Shown here in pieces: positions 25,368 through 33,555 of a DNA stretch of 64,000 nucleotides. The DNA is taken from NCBI GenBank assembly GCA_903837595.1, contig CAILVI010000521.1, positions 1 through 64,000 of the forward strand. The letters are read 5' to 3'. Under the pieces are notes generated by a model, which saw only the letters and a program-made list of their open reading frames with translations, ran no database searches and was not told the DNA's origin. Positions within the stretch are counted from its first letter, which is position 1, and the number at the start of each line of letters is the position of its first letter. A program made the position numbers and the translations under genes. The DNA comes from an uncultured Thiodictyon sp. (GTDB lineage: Bacteria > Pseudomonadota > Gammaproteobacteria > Chromatiales > Chromatiaceae).

Positions 25368-25769
25368 TCACCCCGCAGTCACCTTAACCCAGCGAGCACT
25401 CACCCAGCCTGACTTGCAGGGTCCCCGGTATGGTTGAGGGTGAGCCAGGGGGCTGCCGACACCGCAATCCGCGTCATTTCTGCGCGAGTAAACAATGCCG
25501 TACCATTTGTCGCCCGCGGTGGTGTCACAAATGAAAACGGATTGCCCCTCGTATAGCTTCTCAAGCAATGGATAGTCCGAGCCGGGGCCGGACCGCACCG
25601 CCAGAAAGCCATCGCCGTTGGGATCAAGCCCAGTGACTTCCCCCATGCTGAGGCAGGCATCCAGGTCTGGCTCTGGACCGATAATGACCGGCCTGCCGTT
25701 ACTGGCGGCGCCGCTGACCGTTGAGCCGCTCAAGAGTGCAAGGACCAATAATAAACGGCGCATGATCAT
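25368..25769 (-). CDS. Secreted protein with SH3-like domain
   Basis: The protein (133 residues from ATG 25769; ATG 25763 also possible) has a signal peptide (RRLLLVLALLSGSTVSGAAS). A bacterial SH3-type domain follows: FLAVRSGPGSDYPLLEKLYEG and a GWVSARWVKV ending, the usual SH3_3 pattern. Paired cysteines (DACLSMG, VFICDT, DADCGV, RGPCKSG) may form disulfides in the periplasm. It may bind peptidoglycan or a protein partner; no enzymatic domain is present. Confidence 0.72.
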   Translation of the reverse strand: MIMRRLLLVLALLSGSTVSGAASNGRPVIIGPEPDLDACLSMGEVTGLDPNGDGFLAVRSGPGSDYPLLEKLYEGQSVFICDTTAGDKWYGIVYSRRNDADCGVGSPLAHPQPYRGPCKSGWVSARWVKVTAG

Positions 25770-25861
25770 GGCTCCCAATGTGCAGGTTGCGTTCAATGGT
25801 TATTGGTCGGGCAGCGCCGATCGCTCACACTCCAATACACCTTGGTGCTTCCCGACGCGCT

Positions 25862-26326
25862 TTAAAGGGCACGCGCCGCGGCGAGCACTTCTTCCACATG
25901 TCCCTTCACCTTGACGCCCCGCCACTCCTGGCGCAGTACGCCGGCGGCATCGATCAGGAAGGTACTGCGCTCCACGCCCAGGCTCTCCTTGCCATACATC
26001 TTCTTCAGCTTGATGACGGCGAAGGCCTGACACAGTGCCTCGTCGGTATCGGCGATCAGGTCGAAGGGGAAGCCCTGCTTGGCCTTGAAGTTTTCCTGCG
26101 CCTTGCGCCCATCCCGTGAGGCGCCGAGGATGACGGTGTCGGCGGCGGTGAAGGCGTCGGCCGCATCCCGGAAGTCCTGTCCTTCCTGGGTGCAGCCGGG
26201 GGTGCTGGCCTTGGGATAGAAATAGAGCACCAAGTGCTTGCCGCGATAATCGGAGAGCTTAATGGTCCGATCGCCGGTGGCCTTGAGTTCGAGGGCCGCA
26301 ACGGCTTCGCCGAGCTGGGTGGGCAT
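25862..26326 (-). CDS. bcp: Thioredoxin-dependent peroxiredoxin, Bcp/PrxQ type
   Basis: The 154-residue cytosolic enzyme reduces hydroperoxides. The peroxidatic cysteine lies in FYPKASTPGCTQEGQDFRD (about residue 45); YFYPK and ERSTFLIDAAGV are family hallmarks. The position five after the peroxidatic Cys, where many Bcp proteins carry the resolving Cys, is glutamine. A Cys later in ALCQAFAVIKL might replace it, or the enzyme may use a one-Cys mechanism. ATG 26326 follows a GGATAAAC ribosome-binding site. The gene appears monocistronic. Confidence 0.92.
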   Translation of the reverse strand: MPTQLGEAVAALELKATGDRTIKLSDYRGKHLVLYFYPKASTPGCTQEGQDFRDAADAFTAADTVILGASRDGRKAQENFKAKQGFPFDLIADTDEALCQAFAVIKLKKMYGKESLGVERSTFLIDAAGVLRQEWRGVKVKGHVEEVLAAARAL

Positions 26327-26493
26327 AGGTTTATCCTCTGGCTATCGCTTCAATCAACGTACTTTCTTTCCCGTAAAAGTCGCGCCGGGAGCCCGCTCCA
26401 AGTCCCCCTTTCCTATTGGGGGAGGGCGGGGTGGGGGAACGGCTAAGGCGCCCGCCACTTTCATCTTTCTGGGTGGTCCGGGCGCCATGGCCG
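26327..26493. other. Intergenic region with short hairpin
   Basis: The gap holds TCCCCC (26403-26408) and GGGGGA (26418-26423), a small hairpin in a C/G-rich stretch, followed by GGGCGGGGTGGGGG. It could end transcription of the upstream gcvR gene, but no T-tract is present. Confidence 0.35.
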
Positions 26494-27033
26494 TTAGCCC
26501 TTTAGTGGCTCCAGTACCGCGTCCAGGTTGAGCCCGTCGCAGTAGTCCATGAACTCCTCGCGCAGCCCGGCGATGTGCATGTCGGAGGGGATGCCGACGG
26601 TGATATGTACGGCGAACATGGGGGTGCCGGTATGGGCGGCGGCATAGGTGCTGGTCGCCATGTCTTCGATGTTGATCGCGCGGTCGGCGAAGAATCCCGC
26701 CAGGTTGTTGACAATGCCCGGGTGGTCCATAGAGACCACGTCCACCGCGTAGGGGAGCAGGTTGCGGCCGGTGGCACGCTCACCGGTGCGTTTGCTGATG
26801 ATCGTCATGTTGAGCTGGCGCTGCAGCTCGGGGATGGCATTCTCGATCTTGGCCAGGGTGTTCCACTTGCCCTCGATCAAAAGCATGGCGGCGAACTCCC
26901 CGCCGAGCACGGTCATACGGCTGTCTTCGATGCTGCAGCCCTGCTCCAGGATGGCCTTGGAGAGTAGGTTGACGATGCCGGGGTGGTCCTCGCCCAGGGC
27001 GGAGATCACGAGGTAGGTCTTCTGAGTTGCCAT
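26494..27033 (-). CDS. gcvR: Glycine cleavage system transcriptional repressor
   Basis: This 179-residue protein consists of two ACT domains (about 5-85 and 95-175): TYLVISALGEDHPGIVNLLSKAI and VSMDHPGIVNNLAGFF are the two glycine-binding-type openings. GcvR regulates gcv operon expression through GcvA in E. coli. Length agrees with E. coli GcvR (190). No gcv genes are in the window. The start is ATG 27033. Downstream (on its strand) lies bcp after a 167-base gap. Confidence 0.88.
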   Translation of the reverse strand: MATQKTYLVISALGEDHPGIVNLLSKAILEQGCSIEDSRMTVLGGEFAAMLLIEGKWNTLAKIENAIPELQRQLNMTIISKRTGERATGRNLLPYAVDVVSMDHPGIVNNLAGFFADRAINIEDMATSTYAAAHTGTPMFAVHITVGIPSDMHIAGLREEFMDYCDGLNLDAVLEPLKG

Positions 27034-27124
27034 GTCCTGTCGCGCTAAGGTTCGGGTTTAAGGATTGCGGGTGAGTGTAACATGGGGGTCGCGGCGCCCG
27101 CACAGCCGGCCCATCGTCTACACT

Positions 27125-27399
27125 TTAAGTGTCTGTCGCCCCGCGCAGTGGATACCAGTGGTCGTCGCGGGTGGCCGGCAACAGTTCGCGACGCAGCGTG
27201 CGCAGGGCCTCGTAGCCGCCCTGGCCGGCGGTCAGACCGGCGAGCGGGTCCTCCGCGGTCAGCGCGTCCCCCAGTTCCGCGTCGATCTCTTCGGGGTCTT
27301 CCCCGGCCTCCATGCGGCGGATCGCCTCCGCGTCGATGGGACGCGAGAAAAACTGAAGATGGTGTGGCAGTCGGGGCAGTAGCACTCGTAGACGGGCAT
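27125..27399 (-). pseudogene. Remnant of an FmdB-family zinc-ribbon protein
   Basis: The start MPVYECYCPDCHTIFSF (ATG 27399) is the FmdB-type zinc-ribbon opening. The frame then shifts at a run of five A (T on the coding strand) at 27348-27352; adding one base restores FFSRPIDAEAIRRMEAGEDP, EIDAELGD and a long acidic tail typical of the C-terminus of these proteins. The second CxxC pair and the region between it and the acidic tail are absent, so an internal deletion has occurred as well. The gene is therefore broken even if the frameshift were a sequence error. Confidence 0.7.
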
Positions 27400-27578
27400 C
27401 GGGGTGACTCCGGTTGCTGGATTGGCCGCCACTTCGGCGGAGATGGGGCGGCTGGCCCAATTTTCCACCAGATCAACCCCAAGGAACCGCCCGATCGTAA
27501 CCGCGTCCCTTGGCACTGTGGCCCTCCGCGTGCTTAACTAATCCTTTACCGACAGGCGACAACACATGAGGTTCTGCG

Positions 27579-27845
27579 ATGTCCACAGAGACCGTATCCG
27601 TGCGGCTGGAGCAGGCGACACTTGACCGACTGGGGGTGATCGCGCAGGCGACCGGGCGTCCGCGCGCCGTGCTGATGACCCAGGCAATCGAACAATACGC
27701 CGAGACTGAGGCTTGGCAGGTCGCCGCCATCCAGGGGGCCGCTGATGAAGTGGCGCGCGGTGATGCCGGACTCATGGACCACGCGCCGCTCGCTGCCTGG
27801 CTGAACAGTTGGGGCAGCTCGCAGGAGCTCGAGCCGCCGACATGA
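27579..27845 (+). CDS. Ribbon-helix-helix antitoxin
   Basis: The 88-residue protein opens with an RHH DNA-binding domain (TVSVRLEQATLDRLGVIAQA, in overlapping parts, then GRPRAVLMTQAIEQYAE). Its acidic C-terminal half (VARGDAGLMDHAPLAAWLNSW) resembles CopG/RelB-like antitoxins that bind the toxin. It heads a two-gene module: its stop overlaps the toxin start (ATGA at 27842-27845). It probably represses its own promoter, which would lie in the about 180 bases upstream. Confidence 0.85.
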   Translation: MSTETVSVRLEQATLDRLGVIAQATGRPRAVLMTQAIEQYAETEAWQVAAIQGAADEVARGDAGLMDHAPLAAWLNSWGSSQELEPPT

Positions 27846-28111
27846 AGCTCCAGTGGCATCGTGAGGCCCGTGCAGACCTGCGGCAGATCCGCTCGTTCAT
27901 CGCTGCCGATCACCCGGAGGCCGCCGCGCAAATGGCACAGTGCATTCTCCAGGCGACCGATAGGCTGGCGGCCGACCCCGAGGTTGGTCGTCCCGGCCGC
28001 GTCTCCGATACCCGCGAGCTGGTCATCATCGGCACGCCCTGTCTTGCCCCCTATACGATTGCCGGCAACCGGATCATCATCCTGCGTGTGCTGCACGCTG
28101 GCCTGCGCTAG
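27842..28111 (+). CDS. ParE-family toxin
   Basis: An 89-residue RelE/ParE-fold protein: KLQWHREARADLRQIRSFIA, a DRLAADPEVGRPGRV loop, and the terminal strands ELVIIGTPCLAPYTIAGN and IIILRVLHAGLR. ParE proteins poison gyrase. The usual last residues after RVLHA (often RRWP or similar) are replaced by GLR, so the C-terminus may be slightly altered. ATG 27842 overlaps the antitoxin stop. This is the second ParE-type module in the window, unrelated in antitoxin type to the one at 17.8 kb. Confidence 0.87.
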   Translation: MKLQWHREARADLRQIRSFIAADHPEAAAQMAQCILQATDRLAADPEVGRPGRVSDTRELVIIGTPCLAPYTIAGNRIIILRVLHAGLR

Positions 28112-28292
28112 CCGGCGGTGTGATCGCCGGCCTGTCATCGCCCCATTCCCGAATCCTGAGGCGGCCTATGTCACTACGCTGGCTAGCATCGACTGCACCC
28201 TGACCTTGGCGGAGGTTTACGACAAGCTGGAGCTGGAGCCCGACTGACGGCTGTCCAAGTGAGAGTAGCCGCGCCCCGGAAGATGCAAACTC

Positions 28293-28317
28293 CTGTGGGA
28301 GCGGCCTGTGGCCGCGA
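28293..28317. repeat. REP-like repeat, family 3 (copy 2)
   Basis: CTGTGGGAGCGGCCTGTGGC followed by CGCGA forms a GCGGCC/GGCCGC stem. It resembles the copies at 20491 and 32011 (core GGAGCGGCCnnnGGCCGCGA). It lies at the 3' edge of the phosphoesterase remnant. Confidence 0.7.
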
Positions 28318-28334
28318 TGCAGCGCCGAGGAAAC

Positions 28335-28800
28335 CGGCTATGCCGCAGTAATTTGAGAGAGGTGTCGATGCCGTCCGGGTACAGGGCGTGCACTTGGCGG
28401 GTGTCTCACACCAGGCGCCCATGGTAGTCGCCGCCGCCGAGCTGGAGGAATGCGGTGTTGAGTCTCATGAGGCCGATGGATCGGCCGGCGCGCTTGATGG
28501 TCGCCGCGAAGTCGCCGGGCAGGGTGCCGGCCGTCAGCCCGTCCAGGATGTGCGGGGGGCAGGGTCCCACCACTCCTCGTAGGCCGCGAAGGCGTCTTTG
28601 ATCACCCGGCGATAGGCGCCGGCCGGGTTGTCCCAGAACTTGGCCGTGATGTGCTGGAAACCGTCCGGTTCCAGCAGGGTGTCGATGGCGGCGTTGTCCT
28701 CGCGCGGATTCGGGCGGTAGAGGTCGTGATTGCCGGGGACCCCCAACAAAGACCGCGTCACCGGAGCCCAAATCGGCGAGCCGCTCCCACACTTGATTGC
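28335..28800 (-). pseudogene. Remnant of a metallophosphoesterase
   Basis: Joining frames on the minus strand gives LADLGSGDAVFVG, VPGNHDLYRPNPREDNA, FQHITAKFWDNPAGAYRR and then LNTAFLQLGGGDYHGRLV. GNHD is the calcineurin-like phosphoesterase metal motif. The frame slips twice, at the C run 28740-28744 and at the six-G run 28554-28559, and then meets TGA at 28406-28408, after which DTRQVHALYPDG continues in frame. The N-terminal metal-binding DxH region and the C-terminus are missing, so this is a fragment. Boundaries are approximate. Confidence 0.65.
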
Positions 28801-29019
28801 AGGGGCGGGGGGTCTTCGCGTCGCTGGCATTGCGGGAACGCACCTTGCAGACCGTTTCCTGGCTCGGATCCGGCCAGCCGGATTCCAGCCGGGCGGCGAA
28901 TCCAGGTAGGATGTCGGCTATCGTGAAGCGCCGGGCGCCCCGTGCCCCGCCTTCGCGGCGCTGCTCAATGCCCGGCCGTGCCTCCCACTCGCCCCAGTTC
29001 CAGTATCCAGGCCCACCCA

Positions 29020-30738
29020 GTGACCCCAACCGAAATCCGCCGCACCCCCGCCGATCCGGCGCAGCCGCCGCCTGCCAACGCGGGGGAACTGCTGCGGCGG
29101 CTCTATGCCTGTCGCGGCCAGATGGAGTCTGAGTCCGACCTGGGATTGGCGGGCCTCGCCCCCTATCAGTCACTGGCCGGGCTGGACCAGGCGGTGGCCC
29201 TGCTCGCCGCGGCGGTGCGCGCCGGGGATGTGATCCTGGTGATCGGTGACTACGACGCGGACGGCGCCACCGGCAGCGCGCTGGCGGTGCTCGGGCTGCG
29301 CGCGCTGGGCGCCACCTCGGTCTCTTATCTGGTGCCGAGCCGCTTCGCCTTCGGCTACGGCCTGAGTCCGGCGGTGGTGGACGCGGCGGCGGCGCTCAAG
29401 CCCGGCTTGCTGATGACCGTGGACAACGGCATCGCCGGCATCGCCGGGGTGGAGCGCGCCAATGCGCTGGGCATCCCGGTGCTGATCACCGACCACCACC
29501 AGGCGGGAGACAGCCTCCCCGCGGCGGCGGCCATCGTCAATCCCAACCAGCCCGGCTGCGCCTTCCCGAGCAAGCACCTGGCGGGGGTCGGCGTGGTCTT
29601 CTATTGCCTGGTGGCACTGCGTGCTCAACTGCGTGCCGAGGGTTGGTTCAGCGCCGCGCGGCCCGAGCCCAACCTGGCGGAGTTCCTGGACCTGGTGGCC
29701 CTGGGTACGGTGGCGGACGTGGTGACGCTCGACCACAACAACCGTATCCTGGTGGAGCAGGGGCTGCGGCGCATCCGCGCCGGGCGCTGCCGACCGGGCA
29801 TCCGTGCGCTGCTTCAGGTGGCGGGGCGCGACCCGACCCGGGTGACGGCCACCGATCTGGGGTTCCAGGTTGGGCCCCGGCTCAATGCCGCCGGGCGGCT
29901 CACCGAGATGACGTTGGGGGTCGAGTGCCTGCTGTGCGATGAGCCGGCCACGGCACTGGATCTCGCGAGCCAGCTCGATGGGCTCAACCGCGAGCGCCGC
30001 GAGATCGAGGTGACCATGCGCGAGCAGGCCGAGACCCTGGTGGAGCGGATCACCTCACGTGGCGACGACCTCCCGCCGGGGCTCTGTCTCTACGGCAAGG
30101 GCTGGCACCAGGGGGTGTCTGGGATTGTCGCCGCGCGCATCCGCGAGCGTTATCATCGGCCGGTCATCGCCTTTGCGGATGCCGACGATGGGTTCCTGCG
30201 CGGCTCGGCCCGCTCGGTGGACGGCTTCAACATCCGTGATGCCATCGACCTGGTGGACCGGCGGCGGCCCGGGCTCATCGAGCGCTTCGGCGGTCACGCC
30301 ATGGCGGCGGGGCTGACGCTGCGGCCCGAGTCCCTGGTCGATTTCCGGCTGGCCTTCCGCGAGGCGGTGCGTGAACAGCTGGGCGATGCCCCCGCGGTGC
30401 GCGAGCTGCGCTCCGACGGTGAGTTGCCCGCGCGGCTGCTGAACCTGGAGACCGCCGAGGTCCTGCGCCTGGGCGGTCCCTGGGGTAAGGGCTTCCCGGA
30501 GCCGCTGTTCGACGGCGAGTTCGAGGTCATCCAGGCGCGGGTGTTGAAGGAGCGGCACCTGAAGCTACGGCTCAAACCCGAGCGTGGCCCCATGCTGGAT
30601 GCCATCGGTTTTGGCTTGGGCGAGCGCCTGGCGCTTGCGAGCGGCTGCGTGCGGCTCGCCTACCGGCTGGATGTCAATGAATACCGGGGTGAACGCACCC
30701 CGCAACTGATCTTGGAGCACCTGCAATCGACCACCTAG
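29020..30738 (+). CDS. recJ: Single-stranded-DNA-specific exonuclease RecJ
   Basis: The 572-residue protein is a 5'-3' single-strand exonuclease of recombination and mismatch repair. DHH-family motifs are complete: VIGDYDADGATGSALA (motif I), TVDNGI, ITDHHQAGD (motif III), LVALGTVADVV (motif IV). The DHHA1 domain has FQVGPRLNAAGRL, GKGWHQGVSGIVAARI and FGGHAMAAGLTL. GTG 29020 is chosen: it begins VTPTEIRR, matching the family N-terminus and giving 572 residues against 577 in E. coli; the longer frame from 28942 adds unsupported residues. The darP-like gene follows after 65 bases. Confidence 0.95.
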   Translation: MTPTEIRRTPADPAQPPPANAGELLRRLYACRGQMESESDLGLAGLAPYQSLAGLDQAVALLAAAVRAGDVILVIGDYDADGATGSALAVLGLRALGATSVSYLVPSRFAFGYGLSPAVVDAAAALKPGLLMTVDNGIAGIAGVERANALGIPVLITDHHQAGDSLPAAAAIVNPNQPGCAFPSKHLAGVGVVFYCLVALRAQLRAEGWFSAARPEPNLAEFLDLVALGTVADVVTLDHNNRILVEQGLRRIRAGRCRPGIRALLQVAGRDPTRVTATDLGFQVGPRLNAAGRLTEMTLGVECLLCDEPATALDLASQLDGLNRERREIEVTMREQAETLVERITSRGDDLPPGLCLYGKGWHQGVSGIVAARIRERYHRPVIAFADADDGFLRGSARSVDGFNIRDAIDLVDRRRPGLIERFGGHAMAAGLTLRPESLVDFRLAFREAVREQLGDAPAVRELRSDGELPARLLNLETAEVLRLGGPWGKGFPEPLFDGEFEVIQARVLKERHLKLRLKPERGPMLDAIGFGLGERLALASGCVRLAYRLDVNEYRGERTPQLILEHLQSTT

Positions 30739-30803
30739 ACGACGACCTGGAGCAGCCGACCCCCTGGGACGAGGACGACTCCGACGATTTCGACCCGTAC
30801 GCC

Positions 30804-31397
30804 GTGGAGGACTACGGCGACTATCCGGACGCAGACGACGAGGTGGACGCGGAGCCGGAGCCGCCGCTTGGCCCGAGCAAGAGCCAGTTCAAGCGCGAGC
30901 ACCTCGCGCTCCAGGCCCTGGCCGAGCGCCTGACTGCGATGCCTCGCGTGCAGCTGGAGCGCTTGCGCTTAAGTGACGTGACCTGGGCGGCGATCGAGGA
31001 GACTACCCGGATCAAGGATATCCGCGCCCGCGGCCGGCACTACAAGCGCATCGCCAACTTGCTGGAGCGCGAGGACATGCACGCCGTCCACGCACTCATG
31101 GACCAGGCCGCCGAACGCGAGCGGGCGGACGCCGCCCATCACCATGGGCTGGAGCGCTGGCGCGAACGCCTGATCGGCGAGGGTAACGAGGCACTGAGCG
31201 AGTTCCTGGATGAGTATCCGCAGACCGACCGCCAGCAACTGCGGACCCTGATCCGCGCCGCCAAGCGCGACACCGAGCGCGGTCGGCCGGAGGCGCCGCG
31301 CAAGCTCTTCCGGTTCCTGCGCACCGCGGTGGAGGCGCACGGGGAGGCGGATGAAGGAGATCAGTCCGCGGATGAACACGAATGGGTGAACCCGTAG
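30804..31397 (+). CDS. darP: Ribosome-associated protein DarP (YjgA, DUF615)
   Basis: The protein (197 residues from GTG 30804) matches DUF615: PSKSQFKREHLALQALAERL, LSDVTWAAIEETTRIKDIRA (in overlapping parts), HYKRIANLLERED and NEALSEFLDEYPQTDRQQLR. DarP binds late 50S ribosomal particles and helps assembly. The acidic N-terminal stretch (EDYGDYPDADDEVDAEPEP) precedes the fold. The true start could be further upstream, as acidic residues continue in frame. It lies directly after recJ, possibly cotranscribed. Confidence 0.9.
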   Translation: MEDYGDYPDADDEVDAEPEPPLGPSKSQFKREHLALQALAERLTAMPRVQLERLRLSDVTWAAIEETTRIKDIRARGRHYKRIANLLEREDMHAVHALMDQAAERERADAAHHHGLERWRERLIGEGNEALSEFLDEYPQTDRQQLRTLIRAAKRDTERGRPEAPRKLFRFLRTAVEAHGEADEGDQSADEHEWVNP

Positions 31398-31445
31398 GGT
31401 CCGCTGCGCGGACCTGCGACCGATGAGTTGATTGAGGATGCCAAG

Positions 31446-32015
31446 ATGCACGTTGCGATGATGAGCCCACGACTGTTCGCGCTCGGCCTGGGCGCCTTGG
31501 CGGCGACCCTTGGTCTGCCTCTGGCGGCGGGGGAGGGCGAGGTGCAGGTCTACGAGTGCCACCAGGGCGGGAAGGTGATTTTCTCCGGCACGCCCTGTAC
31601 CGACCCCGGCGGCGACCCGGTGCTCGAACCCGGTTCGGCGCGGCAGCGGACGCTGGAACTGGACTATTCCAGGCCCAGCGCGGGCCAGGTCCAACAGGCG
31701 GAGAAGTCGGCCGCCGCCTTGGAACGTCAGACCGGGGTGGTGGCCGAGGCCGCACTGCTCGACACCGAGATCCTGAGCCTGGAGACCCGCATCGCCAATC
31801 TGCAGACCGAGCGGGACGTGCGGGTCTCGGCGCTGAATGCTCAGCTTGCCCAGGGCGCCACACCGAACGATACGCCGGCGTCCTGGGCGGCGGGTCTGAA
31901 CCAGCAGATCATCGCCGTCACCAATAACTTCAATGACACCATCCTGGCCGAGCGGGCGCGTCTTGGCGAACTTCAGGCCAGGCGGGCTGCCCTTGGGCCT
32001 GCGCCATCCCCGTAG
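31446..32015 (+). CDS. Secreted DUF4124-like protein with coiled coil
   Basis: The 189-residue protein has a signal peptide (LFALGLGALAATLGLPLAAG). A short DUF4124-like module follows (VQVYECHQGGKVIFSGTPC, about residues 35-55), then a long predicted coiled coil (AALLDTEILSLETRIANLQT, then QIIAVTNNFNDTILAER). ATG 31446 is preferred to 31428 because it begins close to the signal sequence. The last codons run into a family 3 palindrome, so the stop lies inside the repeat. Periplasmic; role unknown. Confidence 0.68.
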   Translation: MHVAMMSPRLFALGLGALAATLGLPLAAGEGEVQVYECHQGGKVIFSGTPCTDPGGDPVLEPGSARQRTLELDYSRPSAGQVQQAEKSAAALERQTGVVAEAALLDTEILSLETRIANLQTERDVRVSALNAQLAQGATPNDTPASWAAGLNQQIIAVTNNFNDTILAERARLGELQARRAALGPAPSP

Positions 32016-32036
32016 GAGCGGCCCCCCGGCCGCGAC
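32011..32036. repeat. REP-like repeat, family 3 (copy 3)
   Basis: CGTAGGAGCGGCCCCCCGGC followed by CGCGAC forms the GCGGCC/GGCCGC stem seen at 20491 and 28293. It supplies the TAG stop codon of the upstream gene and lies about 70 bases before the FNR-type box of hcp. Confidence 0.75.
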
Positions 32037-32106
32037 GGGTTGCCGCAAGGGCCGGTGGCCTCAATATGATCAATTTCACCCCTACCAGACGGCGCCCCCA
32101 GCCGGC

Positions 32107-32120
32107 TTGATCTGAGTCAA
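32107..32120 (+). promoter_or_regulatory. FNR/DNR-type operator upstream of hcp
   Basis: TTGATCTGAGTCAA matches the FNR/DNR consensus TTGAT-N4-ATCAA in nine of ten fixed positions. Its centre is 32113.5. A GATACT element at 32143-32148 could be the -10, giving a start near 32155 and a distance of about 41.5 bases, the position of a class II FNR activator site. Confidence 0.75.
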
Positions 32121-32142
32121 GGCCCCCCGGCCTGCCCCCCGC

Positions 32143-32148
32143 GATACT
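32143..32148 (+). promoter_or_regulatory. Putative -10 element of hcp
   Basis: GATACT agrees with TATAAT in four of six positions. There is no good -35, as expected for an activator-dependent promoter with the operator at -41.5. Confidence 0.5.
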
Positions 32149-32216
32149 GTCCGCCTTCCCCACTGAGTCCCGGCGCCCATTGTCGGCGCCACTGCGAGCC
32201 AAGAAAAGAGCCTCCT

Positions 32217-33509
32217 ATGCACTGCAACCAATGCGAACAGACCTTTCGGCAGATCGCCTGCGTCAACTCACCCGGCACCTGCGGGAAGGACGAGGACGTC
32301 CAGTCGCTACAGGAGACCCTCCTCTATGGGCTCAAGGGCATGGCGGCCTATGCCAATCACGCACGCCGCCTGGGCAAGCACGATGAGGCGGTCTCCGCCT
32401 TCATCGAGGAGGCCCTGTTCGCGACCATGACCAATGTGAACTTCGATCTCGCCACCATGCTGGAGCTGTGCCTGAAGTGCGGCGAGATGAATCTGCGCGT
32501 CATGGAACTGCTTGACGAGGGTCATATTGAGGCCTTCGGTAAGCCCGCCCCGATCAAGGTGAAGGAGGGCACCCAGGCTGGCCCCGGCATCCTGGTCACC
32601 GGCCATGACCTGTTGGACCTCTGGGACCTGCTGAAACAGGTGGAAGGGACCGCGGTCAAGGTCTACACCCATGGCGAGATGCTCCCCGGCCATATGTATC
32701 CCAAGCTCGGCGGGCACCCCAACCTGGCGGGTCATTACGGCGGCGCCTGGCAGGACCAGAAGCGCGAGTTCGCGGCCTTCCCCGGGCCGGTGCTCGCCAC
32801 CACCAACTGTGTGCTGATCCCGCCGCAGAGCTATAGCGGCCGGCTCTTCACCACCCGCGTCACCGCGGTACCGGGCGGCCAGCGCCTGGTAGACGGGGAT
32901 TTCTCCGTGGTCATCGCCGCCGCCCTGGCCGGCCCGCCCTGCGAGGAACACATCAGCGGCGAGTCGACCATCGGCTTCCACCGCACCGTGCTGCTGGATG
33001 CGGCGGCGACGATCGTCGATGCCGTCAAGGCCGGCAAGATCAGCCGCTTCTTCGTCATTGGCGGCTGCGACGGGGCCGAGAAGGGACGCAACTATTTCAC
33101 CGACTATGCCCAGGCGACCCCGCCGGATTCATTTATCCTGACCTTGGGCTGCGGCAAGTTCCGCATCCGCGACCACGACTATGGCGAGCACTTGGGGCTG
33201 CCGCGGCTCATGGACATGGGGCAGTGCAACGATGCCTATGGAGCGATTGCGGTGGCCTCGGCGCTGGCCAAGGCCTTCAATTGCGGCGTTAACGACCTGC
33301 CGCTGACGCTCGTCATCAGTTGGTTCGAACAGAAGGCGGTGGCGGTGTTCCTGACCCTGCTGCATTTAGGGATCAGAGGCATTACCCTGGGTCCCAACCC
33401 GCCGGCCTTTATCACGCCGAATGTCTTTAAGGTCCTGCAGGAGCGCTATGACCTGCGTCTGACCGGCGACGATGCCAAGGCCGATCTACAACGGGCCATG
33501 GCGGGCTGA
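32217..33509 (+). CDS. hcp: Hybrid cluster protein, short (class III type) form
   Basis: The 430-residue cytosolic iron-sulfur protein belongs to the Hcp family, which reduces nitric oxide or hydroxylamine and handles nitrosative stress. The N-terminal cluster ligands are C3, C6, C15 and C22 (CNQCEQT...ACVNSPGTCGK). The hybrid cluster ligands are present: GHDL (His), HGEMLP (Glu), TTNC, GGCDG, LGCGK, GQCNDAY (Cys) and WFEQKA (Glu). Class I Hcp has about 550 residues; here the helical segment between the N-terminal cluster and the middle domain is shortened, as in class III proteins. No hcr reductase gene is adjacent. An FNR-type site lies 97 bases upstream of the start codon, implying anaerobic control. 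Confidence 0.92.
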   Translation: MHCNQCEQTFRQIACVNSPGTCGKDEDVQSLQETLLYGLKGMAAYANHARRLGKHDEAVSAFIEEALFATMTNVNFDLATMLELCLKCGEMNLRVMELLDEGHIEAFGKPAPIKVKEGTQAGPGILVTGHDLLDLWDLLKQVEGTAVKVYTHGEMLPGHMYPKLGGHPNLAGHYGGAWQDQKREFAAFPGPVLATTNCVLIPPQSYSGRLFTTRVTAVPGGQRLVDGDFSVVIAAALAGPPCEEHISGESTIGFHRTVLLDAAATIVDAVKAGKISRFFVIGGCDGAEKGRNYFTDYAQATPPDSFILTLGCGKFRIRDHDYGEHLGLPRLMDMGQCNDAYGAIAVASALAKAFNCGVNDLPLTLVISWFEQKAVAVFLTLLHLGIRGITLGPNPPAFITPNVFKVLQERYDLRLTGDDAKADLQRAMAG

Positions 33510-33530
33510 GGGTGTCTCGATCGCTCATCT

Positions 33531-33555
33531 CGTAACACTGCCGCGGGGTGTTAAG
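33531..33555. repeat. REP-like repeat, family 1 (partial copy)
   Basis: CGTAACACTGCCGCGGGGTGTTAAG resembles the first hairpin of the family at 18401 but has lost its last pairing bases, and the second GGCGC/GCGCC hairpin is absent. It lies 21 bases after hcp and could still affect transcript ends. Confidence 0.55.

Noticed and set aside
26494..27033. Glycine riboswitch near gcvR
   Set aside because: No tandem aptamer-like structure was visible upstream, and gcvR genes are not normally controlled this way.
28142..28247. Open frame ending LTLAEVYDKLELEPD after the second ParE toxin
   Set aside because: No start codon with a ribosome-binding site and no recognised domain; at most a remnant of a lost gene.
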